Part shown: one piece after another, positions 8,078-17,135 of the stretch
Numbering within the stretch: the stretch's first letter is position 1
How the letters are laid out: each line of letters begins with the position of its first letter
Origin: CAILUG01 sp903844415
GTDB lineage: Bacteria > Pseudomonadota > Gammaproteobacteria > Pseudomonadales > Pseudohongiellaceae
Length of the DNA stretch: 64,000 nucleotides
Assembly: GCA_947477655.1 (NCBI GenBank)
Contig: CANJTS010000005.1
Span: 1 to 64,000, forward strand
Direction of reading: 5' to 3'
Position numbers and translations under genes: made by a program
The notes under the pieces: generated by a model
The model's input: only the letters and a program-made list of their open reading frames with translations
The model's database searches: none
What the model was told of the DNA's origin: nothing

Positions 8078-9301
8078 TTAGTTGGGATTGATGATTTTCT
8101 TTTTTGCAGAAGCGTGACGCTCACCCAGTTGCACATCTATGTAACGATCTGTAATCGCACTTGAGCCATGTCCGGCATCGTCGCGCACATGTTCTCGAGG
8201 TCGAAATTTTACGTCTTCAGATATCCCCGTGTGTCTTAACCAATGTACGGTAGCAGCACTCATTTGTTCAGCCTCAGTCTGGAAGCCATTCTGTTGCATA
8301 GACTGAACTGCCTGATCGAAGCAATTTTGTACGATCCCTCTAATTTGCCGTGTACTGCTTATCCCACCTTGGCCCCGGTTTTTTTGGATTAAAGGTAAAG
8401 GATCTCCTGGGGAGGGTAGTTCATTTAAGCCTCGCGAAACTCGGAAGCGCTTGAGTGCTTTGAGCATGTTGTCGCTAACCGATATTTGGCGCTCTTTATT
8501 CCCCTTGCCGACTGTTGTAAACCACCAGTTACCCTCCCGATCGCGCTCAAAGTCACCCATCTTTGGTGCCCAACGCGGGGTTTCTACAAGTTCTGAAATC
8601 CTGAGATACATTCCAAACAGTGCAACCATAATAAAAAGGGTGCGTTCATGTACAGATGGTTGAGCGCTTGCAAGCTTTTCAGCCGTTTCAATGACGTAAG
8701 ACCACTGCAATTCGGATAATCGCCGTATTGTTTTGCTGGTTGATGTTTTGCGAATATATTTACTTTTTTGACGTATTTGTGAAACAGGGTTTGATTTAAG
8801 ATAATCCTCTTGAATCATGTAGTTAAAGAAACTACTTAAAACTGAAAATATGGCTTGGATACCACTTTGAGAAAGCTTGTAAGCAGCGGACTGACGACTT
8901 TCGGTCGCTACTACATAAGGTCGCCATTCGGGATTGGGGGTACGTTGACCTTCAGAGTCGAGAAATCGGGCAACATTTTTGGTGCCTATCCATGTACGAG
9001 GTGGTTTTTTAGCAAACTCCACATATTCTTCTATGTCTTCACGCCGGATTTCCTCTAGGGATTTGTTAATAACTAACCAAATCCAATGCAAGAAATGTTC
9101 AATTTCACGACGGTAGGTCGAAAAGGTATCTGGACTGCCTCTATAACTATACAAAAACTCACTGGCATACTGATAATCTGAAATTGCATGTGTAGGAGCG
9201 TTCTCGAGCAAATGAGAAACTGAATTAACCCGATGCCTGTATGGATTCTGCAAAGCAGAAAGGGTGTCAAAAAAAGGCACAGGAGGCTTTCTATTTTGCA
9301 T
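8078..9301 (-). CDS. Orphan tyrosine recombinase (phage-type integrase family)
   Basis: 407 residues. An N-terminal SAM-like core-binding domain (about 40-165, with TFSTYRREIEHFLHW) precedes a C-terminal catalytic domain. All catalytic positions are visible: Arg234 in LRISEL, Lys266 in VGKGNKER, His353-x-x-Arg356 in HWLRHTG, His378 in GHGS and the nucleophile Tyr387 in RYID. It is therefore probably active. It stands alone between prc and gor, with no excisionase, cargo genes or tRNA target nearby, and its length and N-terminus differ from XerC/XerD. A perfect 21-bp inverted repeat lies 76 bases upstream of its start, a possible recombination or operator site. The ribosome-binding site is weak. 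Confidence 0.88.
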   Translation of the reverse strand: MQNRKPPVPFFDTLSALQNPYRHRVNSVSHLLENAPTHAISDYQYASEFLYSYRGSPDTFSTYRREIEHFLHWIWLVINKSLEEIRREDIEEYVEFAKKPPRTWIGTKNVARFLDSEGQRTPNPEWRPYVVATESRQSAAYKLSQSGIQAIFSVLSSFFNYMIQEDYLKSNPVSQIRQKSKYIRKTSTSKTIRRLSELQWSYVIETAEKLASAQPSVHERTLFIMVALFGMYLRISELVETPRWAPKMGDFERDREGNWWFTTVGKGNKERQISVSDNMLKALKRFRVSRGLNELPSPGDPLPLIQKNRGQGGISSTRQIRGIVQNCFDQAVQSMQQNGFQTEAEQMSAATVHWLRHTGISEDVKFRPREHVRDDAGHGSSAITDRYIDVQLGERHASAKKKIINPN

Positions 9302-9376
9302 TAAATTTAGTCTTCATATTATTGAATTTATTGAGGATATTAATATATCTATAGGTTAGTTGCTGATATTTCCAAC

Positions 9377-9422
9377 TTACCCACTATTTCCGGTAATAAA
9401 GATTACCGGAAATAGTGGGTAA
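9377..9422. repeat. Perfect 21-bp inverted repeat with 4-base spacer
   Basis: The left arm is 9377-9397, the spacer AAAG is 9398-9401, and the right arm is 9402-9422. Every one of the 21 positions pairs. The core of the arm is CCACTATTTCCGGTAAT. It lies between the end of gor and the start of the tyrosine recombinase gene, both on the minus strand. Neither side has a T-run, so it is not a typical intrinsic terminator, although a stem this strong could still halt or stabilise the gor transcript. Alternatives are a binding site for the adjacent recombinase or a small palindromic mobile element. Confidence 0.9.
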
Positions 9423-9528
9423 TGACTAGATTTTGAGGCAATAATTTATCGAGACCTTGTAAATTTATGCTGCCCTGCTTAAGTGACTAGTTTTAAAAGC
9501 TTATGGGGAGTTCTATCCATGAAAAGAA

Positions 9529-10878
9529 TTAATTTCTACTTACAGCTCTCATTGTTACGAATTCTTCAGCAGCTGTAGGATGAATACCCAGTGTGGAATC
9601 CAATTGTGACTTAGTTAAGCCACAGTTAATTGCGGTAGCAAAACCTTGAATAATTTCCCCGGCCTCAGCCCCCAGCATATGCATTCCTACTACGCGGTCA
9701 CTAATCGTATCAACTACTAGCTTCATATAGGTACGTTCATTTCTTCCAGTTATGGTATGGCGAAGTTGGCGGAAATCACTCTCATAGATAGATATTTTTG
9801 TAAATTTTTCTCTAGCCTGTGCTTCTGTTAAGCCTACGGTAGCAATGTTTGGGTGTGAAAATACTGACGTTGGTATATTGTCGTAATTTAAGCGCCGGGA
9901 TTTATCGCCAAACAAATAATTAGCCACTTGCATACCCTCACCCAAGGCTACCGGGGTTAGTGTCTGCCGACCCACAATATCGCCGATCGCATAAATGGAT
10001 GGTTCACTTGTTTGGAAATGTTCATCTACTTGTATGTAGCCTGACTCTTGAAACTTTATGGCGACATTTTCAAGCCCTGAATTGGCTGTATTGGGCTTGC
10101 GGCCTGTTGCAAACAGGACTGCATCAGCTTTCAAGATAGTTGAATCGTTAAAACAGACCTGTAATTTGCCATCATCATGTTTATTAATGGCTTGCACAGT
10201 GGTTTGACATAATATTTTTAGATGTTTACTGGCTTCTTGATGGAATTTGTTTCGGATATCTTGATCAAAACCTTTCAATGGCATGTTGCCACGGCAAATC
10301 AAGGTGGTATTTGCACCCAAACCGGCAAAAATACTAGCAAATTCGACTGCAATGTACCCTCCTCCGATTATGATCAATTGAGCCGGAAAGTCAGGCAGAT
10401 CAAAAATTTCATTTGAAGTGATGACATGATGCCGACCAGGAAAATCAGGAACGTGGGGCCAGCCTCCATTTGCCAGCAATATGTACCGCGCTTTAAAAGT
10501 CTTGCCTGCAACTTCAACTGTATGAGGGTCTCTGATAAAGGCTCTAGCTTTAAGTAACTGTACTCCGGCATTGATTAGCAGGTCTTCGTAAATACCGTTT
10601 AGGCGTTGAATTTCAACCTGTTTGTTATCCCGTAAACGATTCCAGTTAAACACGGCAGCGGGAAGATCCCAGCCGAAACCATGGCTATCCTGAAAATCGT
10701 AATGGTAATGTGAAGCAATGGAATACAGTTTTTTGGGAATACAACCAACATTTACGCAAGTTCCTCCCATGTAGCGGTCTTCAGCAATAGCCACCTTGGC
10801 TCCATAGCTTGCCGCCATTCGTGCAGCCCGAACACCTCCAGAACCTGCTCCGATTACGAAAAAATCAACTTCAGTCAT
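9529..10878 (-). CDS. gor: Glutathione-disulfide reductase
   Basis: A 449-residue FAD/NADPH flavoprotein, matching the usual length of about 450. An FAD-binding Rossmann motif (GAGSGGVRAAR, residues 10-20) is followed by the redox-active disulfide GGTCVNVGCIPKKLY with Cys41 and Cys46. The NADPH domain begins at IIIGGGYIAVEFASIFAGLG, and the second FAD motif is YAIGDI. The C-terminal interface domain carries the catalytic His in GIHPTAAEE. The CVNVGC form with a following KK is typical of glutathione reductase and not of dihydrolipoamide dehydrogenase (CLNVGC). It reduces glutathione disulfide in the cytoplasm. The gene is divergent from gamma-glutamyltransferase across 271 bases, so both neighbours concern glutathione. 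Confidence 0.93.
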   Translation of the reverse strand: MTEVDFFVIGAGSGGVRAARMAASYGAKVAIAEDRYMGGTCVNVGCIPKKLYSIASHYHYDFQDSHGFGWDLPAAVFNWNRLRDNKQVEIQRLNGIYEDLLINAGVQLLKARAFIRDPHTVEVAGKTFKARYILLANGGWPHVPDFPGRHHVITSNEIFDLPDFPAQLIIIGGGYIAVEFASIFAGLGANTTLICRGNMPLKGFDQDIRNKFHQEASKHLKILCQTTVQAINKHDDGKLQVCFNDSTILKADAVLFATGRKPNTANSGLENVAIKFQESGYIQVDEHFQTSEPSIYAIGDIVGRQTLTPVALGEGMQVANYLFGDKSRRLNYDNIPTSVFSHPNIATVGLTEAQAREKFTKISIYESDFRQLRHTITGRNERTYMKLVVDTISDRVVGMHMLGAEAGEIIQGFATAINCGLTKSQLDSTLGIHPTAAEEFVTMRAVSRN

Positions 10879-11149
10879 GCTATATCCTGGATAAAATTTA
10901 TAGGTATCAAGTTTTTCAGATCTTTCTAAAATATAAGTCGGGCAGTTGATCCCTCCTACATATTGTATGCAAAATGTTATCTAACATTGTGAACTTATAA
11001 TTACTGTTATGAATAATGCCTATGAAAAATCAGCGCAACTTTATGCATTGAATGGCATTATTACCACCCATTTTAAATGACGTGTTTGTCCAATCCCCTG
11101 TTAGTAGTTATCCTAGCCTTACTAGCCCACACACGTTTAGGTAGCAACT

Positions 11150-12826
11150 GTGAAAAATATCTTTATTTCCCTGCTTATTTTTGTTTTTTGGGCAAGTACT
11201 GCGCATTCAGAATATTTACGCACAGAAAACGGCATGGTGAGTTCCCGCTCGGATATGGCTTCTGAAGTAGGCAGCACAATTCTAGCCGCTGGGGGTAATG
11301 CAGTGGATGCGGCGGTGGCGACTGCTTTTGCCTTGGCTGTAGTCTACCCCTCAGCCGGAAATCTAGGCGGGGGTGGTTTCATGATGGTGTCTTTAGCGAA
11401 TGGTGAAGTATATGCGCAAGACAATCGTGAAAAAGCTCCCGCTGCAGCCCATAGAGATATGTTTTTAGACAGTGCGGGCGATGTAGACCGTAACCTCGCA
11501 GTAAACAGCCTGCAAGCTTCAGGGGTTCCAGGAACTGTCGCCGGATTACTGGATGCCCTAGAACGTTTTGGCACCATGAGTCGCCAACAAGTCATGGCAC
11601 CAGCTATAGAGCTGGCTGAACACGGCTTTATTCTAAATGATGATCTTGCTAGTCAATTTCTGGATAACATGGACGGATTTAGCAAATATCCTGCCTCATT
11701 GGCAAAATTCAGCAAGCAAGGTCAACCTTACCAAAGTGGTGATTTGTGGTTGCAGGCTGATCTAGCACAAACCCTAAAGTTAATTTCAGCGCAGGGGCGT
11801 GATGGGTTTTACAAAGGCCATACTGCTGAATTGATAGTTGCTGAAATGCAGAGAAACAATGGCTTGATTTCGATGGATGATCTGGCCGCTTACGAAGCGC
11901 TGTGGCGCGAACCTATTCATGGGACGTACCATGGCTACGACATCTGGTCGATGCCGGCTCCTTCGTCTGGAGGGGTCTTACTGGTGCAGATGCTTAACAT
12001 GCTTGAACCCTTTAATCTCGCCGAATTAGGGTTTGGTAGCACTGCAACAGTCCATCTGATGATTGAAGCCCAGCGTCGTGCCTATGCAGATAGAGCCGAA
12101 TTTTTAGGCGATCCAGATTTTGTCGAAATCCCTACACAAATGCTCACCTCCAAAGAGTATGCCCGCACAAGGTTTGCTGATTTTGATCCATTGAAGGCTA
12201 CCGATAGTGCCAGTATCGGCGCTGGCAGTTGGCCTGAAGAAAGCACCCAAACTACCCATTTTTCCGTGGCAGATAAAGCTGGCAATGCTGTTGCCATGAC
12301 AACAACATTGAATCGATCTTATGGTAATCGAATCGTGGTGCCCGAGGTAGGAATCTTGCTGAATAATGAAATGGATGACTTTTCAAGTAAACCAAACTCA
12401 CCAAATTCCTATGGCCTTATTGGGCGTGATGCCAATGAAATTCAGCCGGGTAAACGAATGTTGAGTTCAATGACACCTACAATTGTTACTCAAGCAGGTA
12501 AGCCTGTGTTGATAACTGGATCACCTGGTGGCTCCGTCATCATCAATACCGTGCTGCAAGTTGTACTGAATGTGATCGATCATGGCATGGATGCAGAAAG
12601 TGCAGTGAGTAGTCCTCGCATTCATCATCAATGGCAACCAGACAACGTGCGGTATGAAACAGGTGCCATCAGTGACGCTGTTGCTGCAGAACTTACCACT
12701 ATGGGACACAAGGGTTTGACCAGCTCTCGTTTTGGCATGGGCAATGCCAATTCCATCAAAATAGATAACGCAATAATTGAAGGTGTTTCAGATCCGCGTG
12801 AAGCCGGTGGAGTAGCGGGTTTTTAA
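11150..12826 (+). CDS. ggt: Gamma-glutamyltransferase (periplasmic, self-cleaving)
   Basis: 558 residues starting with GTG, beginning with a clear signal peptide (MKNIFISLLIFVFWASTAHS). It has the family's N-terminal A.GGNAVDAAVA segment, the GNLGGGGFM motif and, at the autoprocessing site, QTTHFSVAD: Thr368 would become the N-terminal nucleophile of the small subunit (about 191 residues). The later segments NRSYGNRIV, LLNNEMDDF, and the glycine-rich SPGGSVIINTVLQ also match. The enzyme cleaves the gamma-glutamyl bond of glutathione and its conjugates in the periplasm. It lies divergent from glutathione reductase. Confidence 0.93.
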   Translation: MKNIFISLLIFVFWASTAHSEYLRTENGMVSSRSDMASEVGSTILAAGGNAVDAAVATAFALAVVYPSAGNLGGGGFMMVSLANGEVYAQDNREKAPAAAHRDMFLDSAGDVDRNLAVNSLQASGVPGTVAGLLDALERFGTMSRQQVMAPAIELAEHGFILNDDLASQFLDNMDGFSKYPASLAKFSKQGQPYQSGDLWLQADLAQTLKLISAQGRDGFYKGHTAELIVAEMQRNNGLISMDDLAAYEALWREPIHGTYHGYDIWSMPAPSSGGVLLVQMLNMLEPFNLAELGFGSTATVHLMIEAQRRAYADRAEFLGDPDFVEIPTQMLTSKEYARTRFADFDPLKATDSASIGAGSWPEESTQTTHFSVADKAGNAVAMTTTLNRSYGNRIVVPEVGILLNNEMDDFSSKPNSPNSYGLIGRDANEIQPGKRMLSSMTPTIVTQAGKPVLITGSPGGSVIINTVLQVVLNVIDHGMDAESAVSSPRIHHQWQPDNVRYETGAISDAVAAELTTMGHKGLTSSRFGMGNANSIKIDNAIIEGVSDPREAGGVAGF

Positions 12827-12877
12827 GAACAGCTTTCGTCTTACAGCGTCATCTACGCTTACCTAATCAATCAGCAG

Positions 12878-14029
12878 TTAAATACGGAACCTTAAATTGC
12901 CACGATTAAGTTGATCTACCCTGGTACAACCCATCAACTTCATACCGCGTTCTATTTCGGACCGATACAGACCGAGCGCACGTTCAACACCTTCTTGCCC
13001 TGCTGCTGCTAAAGCATACAAATACAAACGCCCTCCTGAACAAGCTTTTGCACCCAGCGAAAGGGCTTTCAACACATGTGTGCCACGCTGAATACCCCCC
13101 TCACAAATCACGTCAAGTTTGTCACCAACTGCATCAACAATTTCAGCGAGTTGATCAAAAGGACTACGTGAGCCATCGAGTTGGCGGCCACCATGATTGG
13201 AGACCATAATACCGGTACAACCTATATCTACTGCCCGTTTGGCATCAGCAACACTCATTACGCCTTTTAGTGCAAAATGGCCATTCCATTGCGCACATAA
13301 TTTTTCCGCATCCTTCCAGTTCATGGACTGATCAAGCATGGTAGAAAAATAACTGCCGATAGAAGTTGCCAGATTTGTACCTTCCTGAACATGGTCTTGC
13401 AAATGGGGCAACTCGAATTTTTCATGAGTTAGATAATTGAGTGTCCAGCGTGGTCGCGCAGCAAAACTAAACAAACTTGAAGCCGTGAGTTTTGGTGGCG
13501 AGGTAAAGCCGGTGCGCAAATCACGTTCCCGATTGCCTCCAGTTATGGTGTCTACGGTTAACGCCATCACATCAAATTTGGCGGCCTTGGCGCGATCAAC
13601 CATGCTGGTGTTAAGACCACGGTCTTTGTGAAAGTAAAACTGAAACATTTTAGGAGTGTCAATCAACGCTCCAATTTCCTCAACACTCACTGTGCCTAGT
13701 GCCGACACACCAAACATGGTGCCAAACTTTTGTGCTGCCTTTGCAACTGCACGCTCACCATCGTGATGGAACAAGCGTTGTAAGGCAGTAGGAGCACAAT
13801 ACAAAGGCATGGCAAGTTTTTTGCCAAATATTGTTGTGGAAAGATCCACATCGGCCACTCCTGTTAGTATGTTTGGTACCAGATCCACATCTTCATAAGC
13901 CAAGGTGTTGCGACGATAAGTAACTTCATCATCGGCAGCACCGTCTATGTAATTGAATATCGGAGAAGGTAAACGAGCGCGAGCAAGTTTGCGAAAGTCC
14001 TGGAAATTATGACAATGCTTTAGACCCAT
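12878..14029 (-). CDS. lldD: FMN-dependent alpha-hydroxy-acid dehydrogenase (L-lactate dehydrogenase type)
   Basis: 383 residues, a single TIM-barrel flavoprotein. Visible family features include the N-terminal FNYIDGAADDEVTYRRN, PLYCAPTALQRL, QFYFHKDR, the catalytic-base segment VSNHGGRQLDGS with its His and Arg, and the phosphate-binding CEGGIQRGTHVLKALSLGA. It oxidises a 2-hydroxy acid, most likely L-lactate, to the 2-oxo acid at the inner face of the membrane. Members acting on mandelate or glycolate look much the same, so the substrate is not certain. It ends the minus-strand pabC-mltG-tmk-holB-pilZ run after a 35-base gap; tatD, often the next gene in that run elsewhere, is not here. 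Confidence 0.85.
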   Translation of the reverse strand: MGLKHCHNFQDFRKLARARLPSPIFNYIDGAADDEVTYRRNTLAYEDVDLVPNILTGVADVDLSTTIFGKKLAMPLYCAPTALQRLFHHDGERAVAKAAQKFGTMFGVSALGTVSVEEIGALIDTPKMFQFYFHKDRGLNTSMVDRAKAAKFDVMALTVDTITGGNRERDLRTGFTSPPKLTASSLFSFAARPRWTLNYLTHEKFELPHLQDHVQEGTNLATSIGSYFSTMLDQSMNWKDAEKLCAQWNGHFALKGVMSVADAKRAVDIGCTGIMVSNHGGRQLDGSRSPFDQLAEIVDAVGDKLDVICEGGIQRGTHVLKALSLGAKACSGGRLYLYALAAAGQEGVERALGLYRSEIERGMKLMGCTRVDQLNRGNLRFRI

Positions 14030-14064
14030 GTGTACTCCAGTGGGTGAGTCAAAAATGGAAGAAT

Positions 14065-14424
14065 TTACAAGGTATGGGTCCGACGACTGCTTTCGAGCAT
14101 GCCTGACAGATATGTTTCAATTTTTTGTTTGACGGGATTTTCTTTGTCATTAAATTGAACCCCAATGCCTTGCGCACGACTGCTCTGTGCGTTGGCTGGG
14201 GTGATCCAAACCACTGTTCCTGCCAAAGGTATTCTATGAGGCTCATCCATCAAACTTAATAAAATGAAAATATCATCACCCATGTGGTAATTTTTGGGTG
14301 AAGGTATGAACATTCCACCGTTCTCCAAAAAAGGCATATAGGCAGAATGCAACGCAGGAAGTTCCTTTATAGTTAGAGACAGAATGCCGTAATTGGCACC
14401 AGCATTGTTGGGCATGGTTTCCAT
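14065..14424 (-). CDS. pilZ: PilZ-domain protein of the type IV pilus kind
   Basis: 119 residues. The core has LTIKELPALHSAYMPFLENG, then IPSPKNYHMGDDIFILLSLM, and GTVVWITPANAQSSRAQGIG followed by VQF, the order seen in PilZ proteins encoded beside holB. The N-terminal RxxxR motif used to bind cyclic di-GMP is absent, as in the founding Pseudomonas PilZ, which acts in pilus assembly through PilB/FimX-type partners. It lies 16 bases after holB and is likely co-transcribed with it. No pilus genes lie in the window, so the role is from family and position. Confidence 0.88.
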   Translation of the reverse strand: METMPNNAGANYGILSLTIKELPALHSAYMPFLENGGMFIPSPKNYHMGDDIFILLSLMDEPHRIPLAGTVVWITPANAQSSRAQGIGVQFNDKENPVKQKIETYLSGMLESSRRTHTL

Positions 14425-14440
14425 TTTTATTGCATTTCTC

Positions 14441-15448
14441 TCATATATCAGTGTGCTTAGTCAGTAAGCTCCATTGCACAAACAAGGATTCCAACATCAG
14501 TAGGCTATTGGCATTGTTACTGGCCAGTGCAACTTTATGGGTCGCAACCAAATTTGTGTACATGTCGTGTAATCTTAATCTGGATATTACCGAGTGCTCA
14601 TCTGATCGGAGAAGTCTGGACAACGACTGTAATTGCGGATCATGTAGGGCACGGCCACTTTGGAAATTGGCTAGCAAATCAGCAACACTCAGCAACAGAT
14701 ATTCAATACTAGCTGTAATACCAATTTTTTCACATTTTTTTGCAGCTTCGACAGGAGTCAGGATACGTTCAAGCATGTTTTGCAAGGATTCCAAAAGAGT
14801 AAGCCGTCCAGCTACGACCCCAGTTTCTGCCAAGGCCATAGCTCGCAATGGTGAGCCGCCCGATTGTTGTAACGCTATTTCAGCCTGACCTTCAAAACCT
14901 TTTTGCTCCATCCAATTTTTAGCCACTGACCTAGGCGGTAAAAGACAACGCAAGTGTTGGCATCTGCTTCTAATAGTTGCTATTAATAAGCCTGGCTGAT
15001 GACTTATTAACAAAAGAAGAGTTTGTTTAGGTGGTTCTTCCAACAGCTTTAACAAGGCATTTGCAGCATTTAAATTCATGGCCTCTGCCGGCTCAAACAA
15101 CATAATCTTCATGCCACCTAGGCGACTAGTATTTTGGGCAAATTCTGTATTATTGCGAATCTGTTCTATGGTTATTAATTTTTTTTCTGGTTGAATCAGA
15201 TTGAAATCAGGATGATTACCAATACTAAACAAATGGCAATCATTACAGCCATTACAAGGTCCTTTAGCTAATGGTTGTTTACAAAACAAAAACTGCGCCC
15301 AATATTTACCCAACTCCAGTTTGCCGATCCCTGCTTGTCCAGAAAATAACAAAGCGTGCGACATTCGTTGCTGTTGGTAACTAGCCGCAAGATTGGCAAA
15401 TAAATCAGTATGCCAAGGTAATAAAACTGATTTAGATGGAATGGCCAT
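14441..15448 (-). CDS. holB: DNA polymerase III delta-prime subunit
   Basis: 335 residues, matching HolB length. The N-terminal AAA+-like domain contains HALLFSGQAGIGKLELGKYW; as expected for delta-prime, it is a modified P-loop. A zinc site follows, Cys56, Cys65, Cys68 and Cys71 (CNGCNDC), and then the TLLLLISHQPGLLIATIRSR sensor region. The C-terminal helical domain is present. The subunit is part of the clamp loader that opens the beta clamp. The start lies 5 bases downstream of the tmk stop, so translation is coupled. Confidence 0.93.
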   Translation of the reverse strand: MAIPSKSVLLPWHTDLFANLAASYQQQRMSHALLFSGQAGIGKLELGKYWAQFLFCKQPLAKGPCNGCNDCHLFSIGNHPDFNLIQPEKKLITIEQIRNNTEFAQNTSRLGGMKIMLFEPAEAMNLNAANALLKLLEEPPKQTLLLLISHQPGLLIATIRSRCQHLRCLLPPRSVAKNWMEQKGFEGQAEIALQQSGGSPLRAMALAETGVVAGRLTLLESLQNMLERILTPVEAAKKCEKIGITASIEYLLLSVADLLANFQSGRALHDPQLQSLSRLLRSDEHSVISRLRLHDMYTNLVATHKVALASNNANSLLMLESLFVQWSLLTKHTDI

Positions 15449-15453
15449 GGAGT

Positions 15454-16131
15454 TTATTGGTTAGTCTGGAAGGAAAGTTTAAATCTAGTCAGCACGATTT
15501 GTACTATGGTGGTGCTGATAGAATTCACTGGCAAACTTGCATCAATAAGCACATGGGTGTCAGGGCTTAGTCGGGCAAGAGTCAAAAATCCTTCTCTTAC
15601 CTTTTGTTGGTAAGCTAGTCCTTTTTTTTCAAAACGATCTTCGATGCCTCCTCGCACTTTGGTACGCTCCAGAGATATCTCAGGATCAAGATCCAGCACA
15701 AAGGTTAGATCTGGAGCAAAAGATCCCACCACTTGTTGATGAATATTTTCAATACTGGGTAACCCCAAACCTCCAGCAAAACCCTGAAATGCTCGAGAAG
15801 AATCAGCAAAACGGTCAGAAATTACCCAGCGGCCCTGCTCTAGGGCCGGCCAAATTGTTTGCACCAAATGGCTACGACGAGCTGCATAGATAAGTAATAA
15901 CTCTGTCATTGCATCCCATTTATCTACGCTGCCTTTTACTAACAAATTTCGAATGTCTTCAGCGCCAGGGGAGCCTCCTGGTTCGCGTGTTAATAAAACA
16001 TCGATACCTGCAGTCAATAGTGCCGTATGAAGCAAACGACTCTGAACACCTTTCCCAGCACCATCCACACCTTCTATAGCAATGAATTTAGCGGAAGCGT
16101 TTGTAAAATTGGGCAAACTACTTTCAGTCAT
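15454..16131 (-). CDS. tmk: Thymidylate kinase, with an atypical P-loop
   Basis: 225 residues. Family signatures are IAIEGVDGAGKG (P-loop at residues 21-28), LLTREPGGSPGAEDIR, the DRF of VISDRFADSSRAFQG and the 'LDLDPEISLERTKVRGG' region. It phosphorylates dTMP to dTDP. Odd point: the Walker A Lys27 is followed by Gly28-Val29 where most family members have Ser/Thr-Thr; the reading is clear in the DNA, so either the Mg-coordinating hydroxyl is supplied elsewhere or the enzyme is altered. Overlaps mltG by 4 bases (ATGA-type), indicating translational coupling in the pabC-mltG-tmk-holB run. Confidence 0.92.
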   Translation of the reverse strand: MTESSLPNFTNASAKFIAIEGVDGAGKGVQSRLLHTALLTAGIDVLLTREPGGSPGAEDIRNLLVKGSVDKWDAMTELLLIYAARRSHLVQTIWPALEQGRWVISDRFADSSRAFQGFAGGLGLPSIENIHQQVVGSFAPDLTFVLDLDPEISLERTKVRGGIEDRFEKKGLAYQQKVREGFLTLARLSPDTHVLIDASLPVNSISTTIVQIVLTRFKLSFQTNQ

Positions 16132-17135
16132 TGGATTGATGTGTTTAATTGATATTGTTGTACTGCAAGATTGTGTTGATCCAATGTGCTGGAAAATTGA
16201 TGGCTGCCGTCACCACGAGCAACAAAATAGAGAAGATCTAATACCTCTGGATGCATACTAGCGGTGATTGCAGCTTGGCTAGGAAGTGCAATTGGAGTAG
16301 GTGGAAGACCGTCGCGGGTGTAGGTATTCCAAGGGCTATCTGTCTGCAATTGAACCTTGGTTAGATTGCCGTCAAAACTACTACCTAACCCATAAATTAC
16401 TGTCGGATCTGTTTGTAATCGCATGTTTTTTTGCATACGAAGTACAAACACACCTGCGATTTTTGAATATTCGGTAACAAGAGCAGTTTCTTTTTCTACT
16501 ATCGACGCTAAAATTAATGCTTCACGCGGAGAATTTAATGGAAGTCCATCTGCACGATTAGTCCAAGCCAAATCCAGATTTTGTTGCATTAAATTCCAAG
16601 ACCGTTTTAGTATTTCAAGATCTGTGGTGCCGCGCGTAAAACTATAAGTATCAGGAAAAAATAATCCTTCTGGATAAAATTCAATACCAAAAGCTTCTTT
16701 AACTGATTCTGGATCGTCAGGATTTAAAACTGCAGAAATGGCCGGATGTTCCTGCAGGGCTTTTATGGCCTGTTGCAGTGTCCAGCCTTCTCCTAGGCGC
16801 ACATCGTAATGCTTAACGTCACCACGAATAAGCATTTGCAACAAACCCAAGGCCGTAGTGCCAGGGGTTACTGCGTATTCGCCAACTCGCATTTGATTGG
16901 CAATATTCTTGACTCTTACATACAGGAGTAAATCACTTGCGGACTGCAGAATGCCCTTCTCTTCCAGTTCCCTTGACAGTTGGGTGAAATTTGATCCATT
17001 GCCAACGTTGATAATATAAGTATCGGACAAGACGAGAGGTTGTTGCAGGTGTTGATAAAAAAATATGCTACGTATGGTCAGGGCAACCAGCAACACACCA
17101 GCCCCGAATAAGAAATACTTGTGTTTAAGATTCAT
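16128..17135 (-). CDS. mltG: Endolytic murein transglycosylase
   Basis: 335 residues. A single membrane helix (about 8-26) is followed by a LysM-like region, then the YceG catalytic domain with YPEGLFFPDTYSF, ASIVEKETA (catalytic Glu in residues 210-218) and the RMQKNMRLQTDPTVIYGLG segment. It is an inner-membrane enzyme that cleaves nascent glycan strands inside the chain and so helps end chain synthesis. It overlaps pabC and tmk by 4 bases each, in the order pabC-mltG-tmk-holB common to gammaproteobacteria. Confidence 0.95.
   Translation of the reverse strand: MNLKHKYFLFGAGVLLVALTIRSIFFYQHLQQPLVLSDTYIINVGNGSNFTQLSRELEEKGILQSASDLLLYVRVKNIANQMRVGEYAVTPGTTALGLLQMLIRGDVKHYDVRLGEGWTLQQAIKALQEHPAISAVLNPDDPESVKEAFGIEFYPEGLFFPDTYSFTRGTTDLEILKRSWNLMQQNLDLAWTNRADGLPLNSPREALILASIVEKETALVTEYSKIAGVFVLRMQKNMRLQTDPTVIYGLGSSFDGNLTKVQLQTDSPWNTYTRDGLPPTPIALPSQAAITASMHPEVLDLLYFVARGDGSHQFSSTLDQHNLAVQQYQLNTSIQ

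Noticed and set aside
9377..9422. Intrinsic terminator for gor
   Set aside because: No U-tract follows the stem on the minus strand. A role in halting transcription remains possible, so it is listed as a repeat.
14430..14888. Plus-strand frame of 152 residues opposite holB
   Set aside because: It is a shadow of the HolB C-terminal domain and lacks a ribosome-binding site.
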